The notes beneath the pieces were generated by a model. The model had not been told where the DNA came from, ran no database searches, and saw only the letters and a list, made by a program, of their open reading frames with translations. Shown here piece by piece: positions 12,301 to 26,456 of a stretch of 64,000 nucleotides of DNA (position 1 is the first letter of the stretch; each line of letters opens with the position of its first letter). The position numbers and the translations under genes are program-made. Source of the stretch: Nymphaea colorata (taxonomy: Eukaryota > Streptophyta > Magnoliopsida > Nymphaeales > Nymphaeaceae); assembly GCF_008831285.2 (NCBI RefSeq), contig NC_045142.1, positions 563,001 to 627,000 on the forward strand, in the 5' to 3' direction.

Positions 12301-14205
12301 ACCAGTTGTTTAATTCTCTCTTTCTCTCTCTCACACACACTCTCTTTCTCTCTCTCTCTCTCTCTCTCCATTTGCCTGAGTTAATTCAAAGTCTTCATAA
12401 ATTTAAGATGTAGCTCAATCGAGGCAGTGATTTGAATAGGCCTAGTCAATCGAACTTCAACTGAGTTTTGTGATTGACTTGTTGGTTTAAGTTACTACAA
12501 AGGCCAAACAACTCGAATTACACCCTTAAACTTGTACGCGTATATCGTCGGTTCAAGGAAAGCACCAAAAGTTTGTCGAAGGAGCCACTGTTGTTTTATC
12601 TAAATTTAGGGAGAACTACAGTTTTTTTTTTTCTTTTGCTGCAGAAATTATATATAGGTTTGAATTTTTCGAATTTGTGATTTATTTGTTAATGTAAAAC
12701 GCTGGTGTCTTTGTCATATATTGTTAATATTGTATATAACTAAATTGCATTTACATGTGATCTTTTCTAAGTTTGTATGACTGGTGATACGTTCACCATT
12801 TCATTTCTAATATTTTTTTTAAAATAAAACTTGACTTGCCGACATCGAAGTCTCTAGAGGCCCAACCCCTCTCTCTCTCTCTCTCACTTTCTCTCTTTCT
12901 AAAAAGATGACTACGGTGTCCCACTTTGATTGGTGAACCTCCTGACATGATCAAGCTGGTCCATGTGGCATGAACCATGCAGACATACATGCATTTAACC
13001 AAGTTTACTTCAAAAGTTTTTCTCTGCATGTCTTGAATCAACTACTCACACTCTTTTTAAGTTTCTGGGTGACAGGAAGAAATCCCATTGCTTGACTGAA
13101 GGTCGAAACTTCCTTCCTTTTTTTTTTTTATCCCTCAAGATTTAGAGTTGTTTATGATGCCTCCTAGTAGTGTTTCTGCTATGCTTCAACTTGTATACTT
13201 ATGTTTTTTTGCAACGCAGATAATTGATGCTAGGAGAGTTTCAAACAAGAATACACAGCCTACTTGCCCTCGGCGCTGTTGTGCCAACCCCTTCTAAGTT
13301 AAACACTTCTTAAAGAAAAGGTTTAACATTTTCACATTTCCATATGGTGTGAAAGCTCTTCAGGTTCGAAACTTGCACCAATTCAATTTGCAATTGATTT
13401 GCAGCATCTGCGATTTAATGTCTCCCCTTCAAACATAAGAGAAGTTACCAATTTATGAACATGACTTTAAATTTTTGACTGTTTTCAACCGACAGCCTTT
13501 GGTCCACCTATCAAGCGCCAGCATCAGCCGAAGCCTAACTAGTTTACCAAGTAAACTAACTGCCCAAGCTGATGGAAACCACAAAAGTTTTTTTTTTAAA
13601 AAAAGACAAAAAAGAAAAAGAAGAAAGGTAAAAGGAAAACCATATAGAGAAAGAGAGATACAATATCCCACCTTGAGGCAGGCTAGCCTTGGCACAGGCA
13701 AGAGCAATGCCAAAACGGATGCAGCAGTGCCCACACCCGTGCTCAGTGCTGCATGTAGAGGAAACAAACTAGCGTTTATGTGCTCCTCCCTGTGCGTAAA
13801 AGCAGCAACGTACACGATGACAATCTGCCCAAGTGCCACCCTCTTAGTCAAAATATGCGTAGACTTTGGGAGCCAGACGAGAAAGCCACTAATCGCGACC
13901 ACTAACGTGACGGTAGAGGCGGAAAGGCTGGACGGCCCCAAGAGCCACAGGCTCAGCAAGGCCGGGCAGGCGCCCTGGAGGGTGCCATACAGGGCCAGCA
14001 CCGCGCCCTGCACGGCCTCCTCCAGGCAAGCCTCGCCGACGATGAGGGTGGCCGTCAAGTAGGCAAAGGGCTGGAAGTCCATGGGCCTGTGGAGCCGCGC
14101 TTTGTAGTACTCGATGGCGAAGCCTACCATGACGCAAGCCCAGCCGGTCCGGAAGGCCGAGCCCATCCGCGACTTCCACATGGTCCACCCATACCCATTA
14201 GCCAT
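9327..14205 (-). CDS. FUSC-type multi-pass membrane transporter-like protein, tandem copy 2
   Basis: Three exons: 14205-13672 (178 codons), 11930-11763 (56 codons) and 11021-9327 (564 codons plus stop), giving about 798 aa. Phases and exon sizes match copies 1 and 3, and both introns are GT-AG. Exon 1 starts MANGYGWTMWKSR and gives the first membrane block. Exon 3 opens ANIGWEKPLVNC and holds the second block (LLMAVKCSMSLGLSLLFGIL, YGSPSQFAIERITETF). Exon 3 differs from copy 1 by a short insertion (SCKHMLSHSE-like) shared with copy 3, so copies 2 and 3 share a longer C-terminal region. Introns are longer here (1.8 and 0.74 kb). The family assignment rests on the doubled FUSC layout; substrate and membrane are not shown by the sequence. 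Confidence 0.88.
12308..12368. repeat. (CT)n-rich microsatellite
   Basis: CT/CA-rich tract with two CT runs in the first intron of FUSC copy 2. A second, shorter CT run lies at about 12869-12902. Confidence 0.85.
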
Positions 14206-14221
14206 GTCTGGCTCCTCTTGA

Positions 14222-14223
<2 letters not shown>

Positions 14224-14271
<48 letters not shown>
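14224..14271. repeat. (CT)n/(TA)n tract just upstream of the FUSC copy 2 start
   Basis: On the coding strand this reads as TA repeat then GA repeat, ending about 20 bases before the ATG at 14205. It would lie in the 5' leader. Copy 3 has a GA tract in the same place. Confidence 0.85.
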
Positions 14272-14404
14272 GCCGAGTGGCCAATGAGAATGAGAAACTA
14301 CTAGCGTGTCTCTCTCTAACTCTAGATTATATTTGATTGATATGTAAGGGAGCATATCAGCTGGGCTGCTTTTATATGTATGCAGAGGAGAGGAGAGGAG
14401 GGAA

Positions 14405-14510
14405 GCAGGCACAGGCAGGCCACAGGAAAAACGCATTATAAAAAGAGGGTTGCCCCGACTTTGCCACGTCCACATGTTGCGCATGTGGGGCCCACTCCCT
14501 CAAATATTCA
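14405..14510 (-). promoter_or_regulatory. Upstream module of FUSC copy 2
   Basis: 14457-14494 carries gactttgccacgtccacatg, followed by gcatgtggggccca. The gacttTGcCACGT part and the GGGCCC part both recur in the same order upstream of copy 3 (21913-21949), and a diverged form lies upstream of copy 1. CACGT is the core of plant bZIP/bHLH (G-box/ABRE-like) sites and GGGCCCA resembles TCP site II. Regulatory function is inferred from conservation only. Confidence 0.45.
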
Positions 14511-17500
14511 GGAAAAGACAAATTGCCGGCGTCTGCAATCTGTATTAAATATGCTTCAAAAGGCTGATGTTGAACCCTCACACACACATGAGCTTACCCC
14601 TCCTCTCATGTTTTACTTAGAAAACCAAGTATTTTGCATCATCCTTTTTTCTTCTTTTTTTAATTTAAAGAAAAAAAAAACTTTTTCTTTTTTTAAATTG
14701 CATGAACATTTGTGCTTTAGTGGAGCAGAATCGCAAATTTCTGGTTAAGAAGGAAGCATTAGTAATGCATTTTTTAATTTTTAAAGAACACCAACATGTA
14801 AATAAAAAAAATTATCTTAAAATATCAATATAAAAGCTATTATCAACTGTAAACAAAAAAGTGATGTTTGTAGACATTATTATTATTTTGTATACAACGT
14901 ACATTATTTGATTTTGTCCGTTTAAACGTGTGAAAGATTGTAAACAGTCCTTAATTTGTCATTCAGCCTTAGTAAATAAAATTAATAAAAAAATTACAAA
15001 AAAAAAACCTCCAACATAGAGGTGAATAACAAATTGCCGCCTCACTTTTAAAATACAACAAATAGGCACCCAATTTTACTAATAGAGTCACAAAGAACAG
15101 CTTTTGAGAAGAAAATGTTGAAATAAATCAATTGTTGCAAAATTAGCTCTTTAAATTTAAAAGTATTAACAAATCAAAACAAAAATACAAACATCACCTT
15201 TGCCCTTGCGGTTGCCCTGGTCTTCAAGGCAACAGCACGTGGCGGGCGCCGTGGGGTTAGGGGTGCCCCTCGCCATCTGGCAAGGGAAGATGGTGATGTT
15301 CTTCATTTTTTTTTTCTAAAACATGATTTTTATGTGGAGAGTTAGCTTTGTAATCTACTTATTTATTTTGTTCAAAAATGTATATTTGTTATGTTATTGA
15401 AAAGTTGAATTGTCCTTTTAAAAGTTAGCAGCGGGATGTTATTTGCTCATTTCTCGTTCAGCGTTTTATAATTTCTTGAGTAAGGCTCCAAAGTTTGAAA
15501 CATATTCGAATTTGAACATGTAGGAAGAAAAGATTACGCCATATTTTAATCTGAATTTGAATTTACAATTTTGAATCTGATCCAAGACCCAACTTTTAAA
15601 TTCACAACCTAGTACAAAATGACTTTTACACCAAATCAGACCCGCATTACAATATGTGAAGTGTCGAACTAAATGCATGTAATATCAAATGAGGTAATGT
15701 ATTTTATTTAAATCTGGATCCAAATTGATCGTACATAATTTTCAAATCCTAGTTGGATGTTAAAGTTTTTCTTTCTTTTTTATGTCTTAAATTTTTTTTT
15801 TCAAGCACCAGATTTATTGACATCCGGATACGTAGCATTACTCCAACCTTACTTTTTGTTGGTGTGTGACGCAGACGTATACCCTACTTTCATTAGAAAG
15901 TGCACTAATAAATATTATAAAATATTTAATAAAAAAATAAACTTAAAAGATTGAAAACTTTCTACGCAGACAATACGTGGTACACCGTAAGAGAGAGAGA
16001 ATCTGTGGGATAAAAAAAACTGAACGCGTCGGTGCATTGTCACCACACACATGCAAATGCAAATGCCAATTTGCTCGTTGGTCCCTTTTTCACAACTAGG
16101 CACGAGCCAGTCACTTCCATGGTGGACTTTGTACGGACTCATTCATATAAGCTGTACTGGATCTCCTCTCTTTTCTTTTCAAATTGGATCTATTATTTAT
16201 TATATGGGAACCAAGTTTTGGTGGGACCCACAAGTAGAGTGACAAGGGTATTAGTATAGGTGCGGGTATAGATGTAAGTCGAATTACTCGATTTAAGTAT
16301 CATTTCTTCGCCACCCTTCTCCATTGATGTTCGCATTTTTTTTTTTTTTTTGTCTTTCTCTTCAGCTTTCATGAAAGTAAGACATGGTAGGAACATCCTC
16401 TCCTTTATTCATATTCTCCATTCTTCCTTTTCAAAGCAAAATTGCCGCCTACCACTCCAGCACAAAAGCTCCTCTTCCTGAGTTGGAAGTTGGAACATCC
16501 TCTCCTTTCCCTCTCTCTCTCTCTCTCCCCTTCACCAAGTTGACCGTGAGACTTTCCTTGTTGAAAAGCAATCTTACATGGGTCCAAACGAAAGGGAAGT
16601 GGGGATTCTTTTTTTTAACAAGGGAAAATCTTAGTACCAAAAGTTGTGGACATCGATGTAAGATTTGTGCCAATGTTATTAAATTTGGCTTGTGAATTGA
16701 ATCAACTCATAGATTCACGGAATTAATTAAATCATAAACAGAATCAAACCTCAAAGAAGTAAGGGCACCTGCAGAGACATACATAGCATCAGTGAAGCGG
16801 CCCCAAGAAAGTGGGTCAAAACCATTTTTTGTTGGAGAAAAAATGGATTTTTTTTCAAAACATCATTTGATGGCCATTTAGATGATACCAATTCGCAAAA
16901 CCTGTTCTTTAAAGGGAATCACCCTGCAGGTTATTTATTAAAAAAAAAAAAAAAGTGTTTTGATCCTATTACCCAGCCACCCAAGTCAATTCTTCAAGAA
17001 AAAACCAATTTTTTTACAAAACTTTTTTAAGAAAACCAAATTTTTACAGTGTGTCATCCAAACACTAATTGTTTTTATTTGTGTCTCACTCATTTTTAAG
17101 ATTACAAAAAATAAAAACAACAGAATAAACTAACAGCATCTCAGATGGAATGCCTTTGACACACCAAATTAAGAATAATCATCCTTCAAATCAACACACC
17201 TTTTAGTTTAACACTTGAAAGTGTTTCAACAAGCAGAGTCCTGTCCTTTTTCCTTCATCAAAAAGACAAGAATCAAGTGACTGGTCGGTCATGAGGATGC
17301 TAAACAGCTATGGGATTAGTGTTAGTTCAAGCCATGTGCAGTCACCAAGAGACAGACGCATAAAAGTTGGACGGCTACAGATGGTGCGCTTTGTACAATT
17401 TTTACGTCGAAAGGGAGTATATGCGTCAGGATATGCTGTCGCAAGGTTCTCGTGTTTGAACGCACGCTGTTAAACAGTAGAATGAGTTCTTTGTTTCACA

Positions 17501-17594
17501 ACCGTTAAACAACGATGTGACTGTTACCTTATCTAGAGAGTTCACTTAAAAAAAAAAAAGGAAATTTTTATGTTAGAACTTGCATTTAACTTTT

Positions 17595-17625
<31 letters not shown>

Positions 17626-17929
17626 GAAGCCTAATGTTCATGGTCATCGAACTAATGACATGCCCGTTGCTTATCCATTACCACCAACTTGCCCCCAAAA
17701 GTTTTAACGCTCATGAAAATCCAACTGATGATAGATTCTTTACTTAGCTATTGACCGGACCAGTTAGAGAGAGATGATGAAGCACTCCATAGGTTTTTTT
17801 CGCCAAGAATATGTGGTAGTCATCAACTGACGGAAATAAAAGCAGTATGTCGCCTTTTAGCCAAAATAATACATATGCAACCCTTATATACAAGGGTTCA
17901 TTGGTTCCAAAAATAGATGATAAGCATTA
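14511..17929. other. Intergenic spacer between FUSC copies 2 and 3
   Basis: About 3.4 kb, strongly AT-rich, with poly-T and poly-A runs near 14645-14695, 16329-16351 and 16940-16955, a short GC-rich island near 15230-15290 and a GA tract at 17597-17622. No recognised gene. 17330-17350 repeats a 21-base string found at 7596-7616. Confidence 0.5.
17597..17622. repeat. (GA)n microsatellite
   Basis: About 26 bases of GA repeat in the spacer downstream of FUSC copy 3. Confidence 0.9.
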
Positions 17930-18078
17930 CATACATGACATCTGAGACAATACTTTAAGAATATACAAATACTTCATCTGTAATGAATTCATGTTATTCC
18001 ACGTCTAATGGAATCTCTAATTTCTGTTACGGGAAGAGAAGGAATTGAAGTTATGAGGTTAATGAACCATCGAAGCAT

Positions 18079-20377
18079 CTAGCATGGACTTACATGCATC
18101 ACCATGTGATGAATCTCCCATAGATTCACGTGAGCCAGAGGGTTGTTCCTTTGGAGGATTTCCTGAATTCCCAACTCAATTTTCTTGGTTTCCTTCATGA
18201 TGTTAGACATACAGAACCCCATGGCACCAAGAGACACAACCATTTGGCCCCTCATCTCCTTCTTTTCTTCAACATGTGCCAGTGCTTCACCTATATGCCT
18301 AACAAGTGATTCAACAATCTTGTCCATCATCTCCCCATCAACAGTCTGCACTCCACCTGCCTCAAGGTCAGCCACCCCCTCATTCCTTTTGTGGTACTCA
18401 TCATTCAACTCTTTCAAAGACTTGATTTGAAGCACTTCTTGGAAGCAAACCAAGTACGAATCAATGCAGTTCTTGAATTCTTCAAGGTCTTCATTTATGG
18501 CCTTGTAGATCTCGCTGTGGGACAGAGCATGTGTGCATGACACTTGAGGAAGAGAGTCAATTGCATCAAGTAAGAAGTCCAGAAGCTCAACCACAGTGGA
18601 CAGTGATCCCCAGATCTGGCTGTAGCTGGCATCAGGAAAGGAAACAAACCAAAAATCAGGTTCAGCCTTTGCTTCTTCCATCAAATTCTTGAGTTCAGAC
18701 AAGTTTGTCCTCAATCTAGTTCCTGCGTCTTTCATCTCAGCAAGGCTTAAGCATGGTTTGGTGTTGGATCCAAGGGAAGGCATGGTGTCAGCAATCTCTG
18801 CTAGTGTCTCCATGAGCTTCTCCCTTGCTAGAGTTGAAGCCCTCCTGGGAAGGAATATGAACTCAACAAAGATGCAGCAAAGAATACCAACAAAAGTCTC
18901 TGTTATTCTCTCAATGGCAAATTGAGAAGGTGAACCATAATTTCTTCTTCCCAGAATTACCACTGCTCCAATAAGTGCGGTCACGCCTCCTGCATATCCG
19001 TACATCTCGCTCTGCCTTAAGAAGCTAGTGAAGATCACCCATGGTATCAATGCTACGTACCTTAAAAACTCAAACCTCTGTGTGAGAAAGCATCCCAAAA
19101 CTCCATAAACAGAGCCCAAAACCGTGCCCTGTGCCCTCACATTGGCCATCTTGAAGGTGGATTCTCTCTGTGTTGCAATGGAGACAGCAACAGCTAGTCC
19201 CCCCCAATATCCATTATCCTTGGTGAAAAGAATTCCAAAAAGAACAGAGAGTCCCAGAGATATTGAACATTTTACAGCCATTAACAGACTCTCTGCATCA
19301 ATCTTCAGAGACCAGGCACCTTTGCTTTTCTTCGTGGCTTCCCCACTTTTGGTCATCTTTGTGGTTTTCTCCTCTCCTTGTAGCGGAGATATTACGCTCT
19401 CATAGAGATTTTTCATGCAGAAGATGAAGAAGAAAGGCGGCAAGTCACTGGAAGATGTCGGTGTCACTGCCTCTAATGCTTCAAAGCTTATCTCTAGAGG
19501 TCGTGTTTCATCAACATGCACTTGGCTTGAATCTTTCGGTGCTGTGTTTACAATTGTTTGTAATGAGTGACTAATCCTTTCTGCCATGACACTTAGAAGA
19601 TCTATGATCCCTTTATCCCCCATGTGTCTGCTCACAGGGAATGAGGAGCAAGAGCTGAGTGCAATTTCCATTCCTTTTATGGGTCTCTCAAGCGAGAAAA
19701 ATTTCTCTGTGAGGGCTTTATATTTGGGTACCAAGCAACGAACAAGAGGCTTCTCCCATCCGATATTTGCCTGATTCAGATTCAATACAGATAAAAATTA
19801 GGCAAAATATATATATTATAAGTATAAACACAAATATATGCATGCGTAATATGCATTGTAAGTACATGTACAAATAGTTAGGTCAAGTACATGTACTAGA
19901 CATGTTTTTAAAACAGTTTTAATGATTTATCTGAGTATCATGAACAAAATAACAAAAGTCATGAATCTCCAAGTTCTTCTTCTTGTCCAAAAAGGTTGCA
20001 CTGCTCCTTTAATTCACTTTTACAGCATGAATTTTGAGTACAGATGTAGACTTTGATATGTAGGATAATGGTTGGAGCCACGAACCTGTATATTCCTCAC
20101 GGTGGTGATAAGATGAGCTCTAGTATCTCCGAGCATTCTCACTTGGAAAAGAGAGGCGTTTGCGGAAGACATGCTTTCAGCCGAGTACGCACCGGCCAGC
20201 AACTTTAGCATGCTAGAGGAGATTTCTCCAATTAATCGAATCTTTTCCCCAATCTGCATTAATATAAAGGACAAAACTTATTAGGCAAGGACTTCGCTTT
20301 AAGAGTGAAGTCAACTTATTGATCATGCGGTCCTTAGTGCGCTCATGCAACAAGTCTCTCTCTCTCTCTCTCCTTGA

Positions 20378-20421
<44 letters not shown>

Positions 20422-21643
20422 AGAGAGAGAGGAAATGTTTCAATTTGAATTTGTGCATGCAGCGAGTGAATAGCTGCAAGGCACCAAAACCAAGTTGTTT
20501 TTTTTACCATGCAAGCCAGGATCGCAATCTAAGTACGTTGCTTGTGCCACTTTTGCTTCTCATGGGCCGGTGACTAAGAGCTGATCTAGATAGATAGCTT
20601 AATTACTTGGGAAAATATATCCTTGAATATTTTGTTGCTTCTAGTCTAAGATCGGGATAAACTCAGTTTCCAACCCACTTGATCACTGGCATAGACCTGC
20701 TCCCCTACCAACTACAAAAGAAAAGCAACTCGACCGATGACAATAAAATAAACCCATTTATTCCGTTTCGTCAAAAGCAAACAGAAAATTCAGGAGCCAG
20801 CCGTGTTTCAGCTTGTTGGCCAAGTCCTTGGTGACATGATAAGGATTACATATCATTTGCATTGACCTATCATTTACCTATAAGTGAAAGCCCATCTTCT
20901 GATAACGGAGAAACCATCCTTAGGGCCTCCTCGATGTGTACCTAACTCTAAGGTTCTGAAAATCAATGCTAAGGGTTTCAAAGTTTAATTAATCTACAGT
21001 TATAGATACGAATAAAAAGCAAACAGTGGTCACTTAGTGCTTGCAGATAAAAATGGACGTTTGCCATGCATGTAAGAATAAATAGGAAGAAGCTGAAGAG
21101 AATCGTCACCTTGAGGCAGGCCAGCCTAGGCACCGGCGTAAGCAACGCCAGAACGGATGCAGCAGCTCCAACAGCTGTGCTTAATGCAGCATGCAGAGGG
21201 TAGACGCTAGCATCCTGGTGCTTCTCCCTGTGCATAAAAGCAGCAACATACACAATAACTATCTGCCCAAGTGCCACCCTCTTAGTCACAATGTGCGTGG
21301 ACTTGGGGAGTGAGACCAGGAAGCCACTAACTGTGACCACTAGCATGATGGTCCAAGCCGAGAAGCTTGACGGCCCCATGAGCCACAAGCTCAACCAGGC
21401 CGTGCAGGCGCCTTGGAGCGTGCCATAAAGGGCCAGCACCATGCCCTGCACGGCCTCGCCCAGGCAAGCCTCGCCAACAATGAGCGTAGCCGTCAAGTAA
21501 GCAAATGGCTGGAAGTCCATCCGCTTGTTGAGCCGCACTTTGTAGTACTCAATTGCAAAGCCTACCATGACACAAGCCCAGCCGGTCCGGAAGGCCGACG
21601 CCATCCGCGACTTCCACATGATCCATGCATACCCATTTGCCAT
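18079..21643 (-). CDS. FUSC-type multi-pass membrane transporter-like protein, tandem copy 3
   Basis: Three exons: 21643-21110 (178 codons), 20253-20086 (56 codons) and 19770-18079 (563 codons plus stop), giving about 797 aa. It starts MANGYAWIMWKSRMASAF. The first membrane block fills residues about 15-175; the short second exon (IGEKIRLIGEISSSM start) forms a soluble linker. The second membrane block is at about 395-565 (LLMAVKCSISLGLSVLFGIL, WGGLAVAVSIATQRESTF, SPSQFAIERITETF). A helical C-terminal tail of about 230 residues follows. Splice sites are GT-AG, phase 0. This is the first gene of the array in transcription order. Upstream sequence resembles copy 1 over more than 400 bases. It belongs to the plant FUSC/AaeB-like family; export of aromatic acids or similar metabolites is a family-based guess. 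Confidence 0.88.
20357..20428. repeat. Compound CT/TA/GT/GA microsatellite
   Basis: CT run, short TA run, about 30 bases of GT, then a short GA run, in intron 1 of FUSC copy 3. Confidence 0.9.
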
Positions 21644-21662
21644 CTAGCTCTTGATCTCCAAT

Positions 21663-21782
21663 CTCTCTCTCTCTATCTCTCTCTCTCTCTCTCTCTCTAG
21701 CTGAATTGCTGATGAATGAAACTTCTCTCTCTCTCTCTCTCTCTCTCCCTCCTCCTCTCTCTTTCCCTCCTCCTCTCTCTCT
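21663..21782. repeat. CT-rich tracts in the FUSC copy 3 leader
   Basis: Two long CT runs (about 21663-21699 and 21724-21747) and a CCTCCTCTCTC stretch. They read as GA-rich on the coding strand and begin about 20 bases upstream of the ATG at 21643. Position and type match the tract ahead of copy 2. Confidence 0.9.
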
Positions 21783-21879
21783 AACCAGCAGAAAGAATAG
21801 AATAGGAAGCAAATGTGCTCACAATATACAAGCTTCCATGACACCTGCTCTTCTTTTATATGCAAATATAGAGGTCGGG

Positions 21880-22365
21880 AAAGGCAAAGGCAAGCCATCA
21901 CAAACGGTGGCTGACTTTGACACGTCAGATCTTACGTGCTTGGGCCCCAGCCAATAACTCAACTTTCTTGTTTTATGGTGTGCATGAGGCGCGGCAAGAG
22001 ATTTGTGCTTGTTAGTTTGAAAATGATAGAATGCGAATATATATAACATGACAGTTGTAGTGATGTAAGAGACTAGCACATCAACCAAAGGAGCGTGTCG
22101 TGAAGGCGCAAGAGAAGAGATGCTTAATTAATCACTCTATCTGGTACTTGATGAAAGGGAAAGCCCCTTTTCTAACAAAACGTTGGTGCACTAATGTGGG
22201 GTTGCAGAATTTCGGAATCGGACGGTCCAGATCAGAAAGGGCGTCCCCACGCCTGTGCCCATAACCTGGGTTCAAAGTGGGTCCGGAATTCGGCATTAGG
22301 TTTATACAATGATCGAGAAATAGATGTCAATGGGGAATAGTTTATGTATAATGAGCAAGATGCAT
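21880..22365 (-). promoter_or_regulatory. Upstream region of FUSC copy 3
   Basis: 21911-21950 holds ctgactttgacacgtcagat, then ttacgtgcttgggcccca, so two ACGT cores and a GGGCCC element. The wider region matches the upstream region of copy 1 (4318-4800), including 'atggtgtgcatgaggc' and 'tacaatgatc'. It was probably duplicated together with the gene. Function is inferred from conservation. Confidence 0.45.
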
Positions 22366-25735
<3,370 letters not shown>

Positions 25736-25930
25736 GACTTACCCTACCGCACGATAGCGGCGCCCAAGCCATCCGCCGCTGTCAGGCGGGGGGTTGGGTG
25801 GAGTGTGGGGGACGATTCCCCGTGAGGGAGGAAGGCCAACGACGGTTCGTCGGGTGGCCCCATCAGCCGACCTCCTTCCTCCCTTACGTTCAGGAGGGAG
25901 CATCCCAGTTCATCAGCCAGTGCTAAGGAC
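25736..25930. other. GC-rich block with a hairpin
   Basis: A sharply GC-richer island in AT-rich surroundings. Arms gtgagggaggaagg (25822-25835) and ccttcctcccttac (25874-25887) pair with one mismatch around a loop of about 38 bases. No open frame of note. Origin unknown; it could be a remnant of a mobile or organelle-derived sequence. Confidence 0.4.
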
Positions 25931-26028
25931 CTTCAGATTATAAAAATAATAAAAATGGGATTAAATGAGGACCTTCAGATAGAAATAGATGGTCCATTTT
26001 TTGATGTCCCTAAACTTCATTTGAACTT

Positions 26029-26080
26029 AGAGTCACGCTTCAGTATATATATATATATATAGTCACTGAAGCGTGACTCT
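26029..26080. repeat. Perfect 16-base inverted repeat around a TA tract
   Basis: agagtcacgcttcagt (26029-26044) is exactly complementary to actgaagcgtgactct (26065-26080), with a TA-rich loop of 20 bases. It lies about 130 bases before the plastid-derived fragment. Confidence 0.85.
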
Positions 26081-26212
26081 TAACACGATCAAAACTCATT
26101 GCCTTACCGTTTGGCCACGCCCTATTTATGTTTCTATTCAAACACGAATATACATTAATGTTGGTATCGGGTGTTCGTCAATTTCAGCCCAGTATCTATG
26201 GAAGAAAGAGAA

Positions 26213-26456
26213 AAAAATCCACTATGTGTTTTACGTCAAACAATACGTGGAGTAACCCTCAATATAGCAGTAAAAGCGAGACGTGTAGGCAGATCGACTC
26301 ATCAAGTTCCCAGTAAAATAGGATCTACACAAGGAAAAGCACTTGCTATTCGTTGGTTATTAAGGGCATCCCGAAAACGTCTGGGTCAAAATTTGCCTTG
26401 GTATCATGTTCATTCTATCGAATTGAATGATCCTGGTCGCTTGTTTTCTGTCCATA
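26213..26456 (+). pseudogene. Nuclear plastid DNA fragment: rps7 middle joined to psbB start
   Basis: 26216-26392 translates to a stretch matching the middle of plastid ribosomal protein S7 ([20 protein letters not shown], then [25 protein letters not shown]). It is joined in the same frame to 26393-26455, which matches the start of plastid psbB/CP47 ([20 protein letters not shown]; normal CP47 begins [20 protein letters not shown]). These genes are not adjacent in plant plastomes, so this is a rearranged insertion of plastid DNA (NUPT), or plastid DNA that came through the mitochondrion. Several substitutions relative to the conserved protein and the lack of both gene ends show it is not functional. 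The open frame spanning the junction (26171-26473) is a by-product. Confidence 0.85.

Noticed and set aside
13475-14062. 195-codon plus-strand frame over FUSC copy 2 exon 1
   Set aside because: Antisense shadow of the conserved first exon, extended by chance into the intron.
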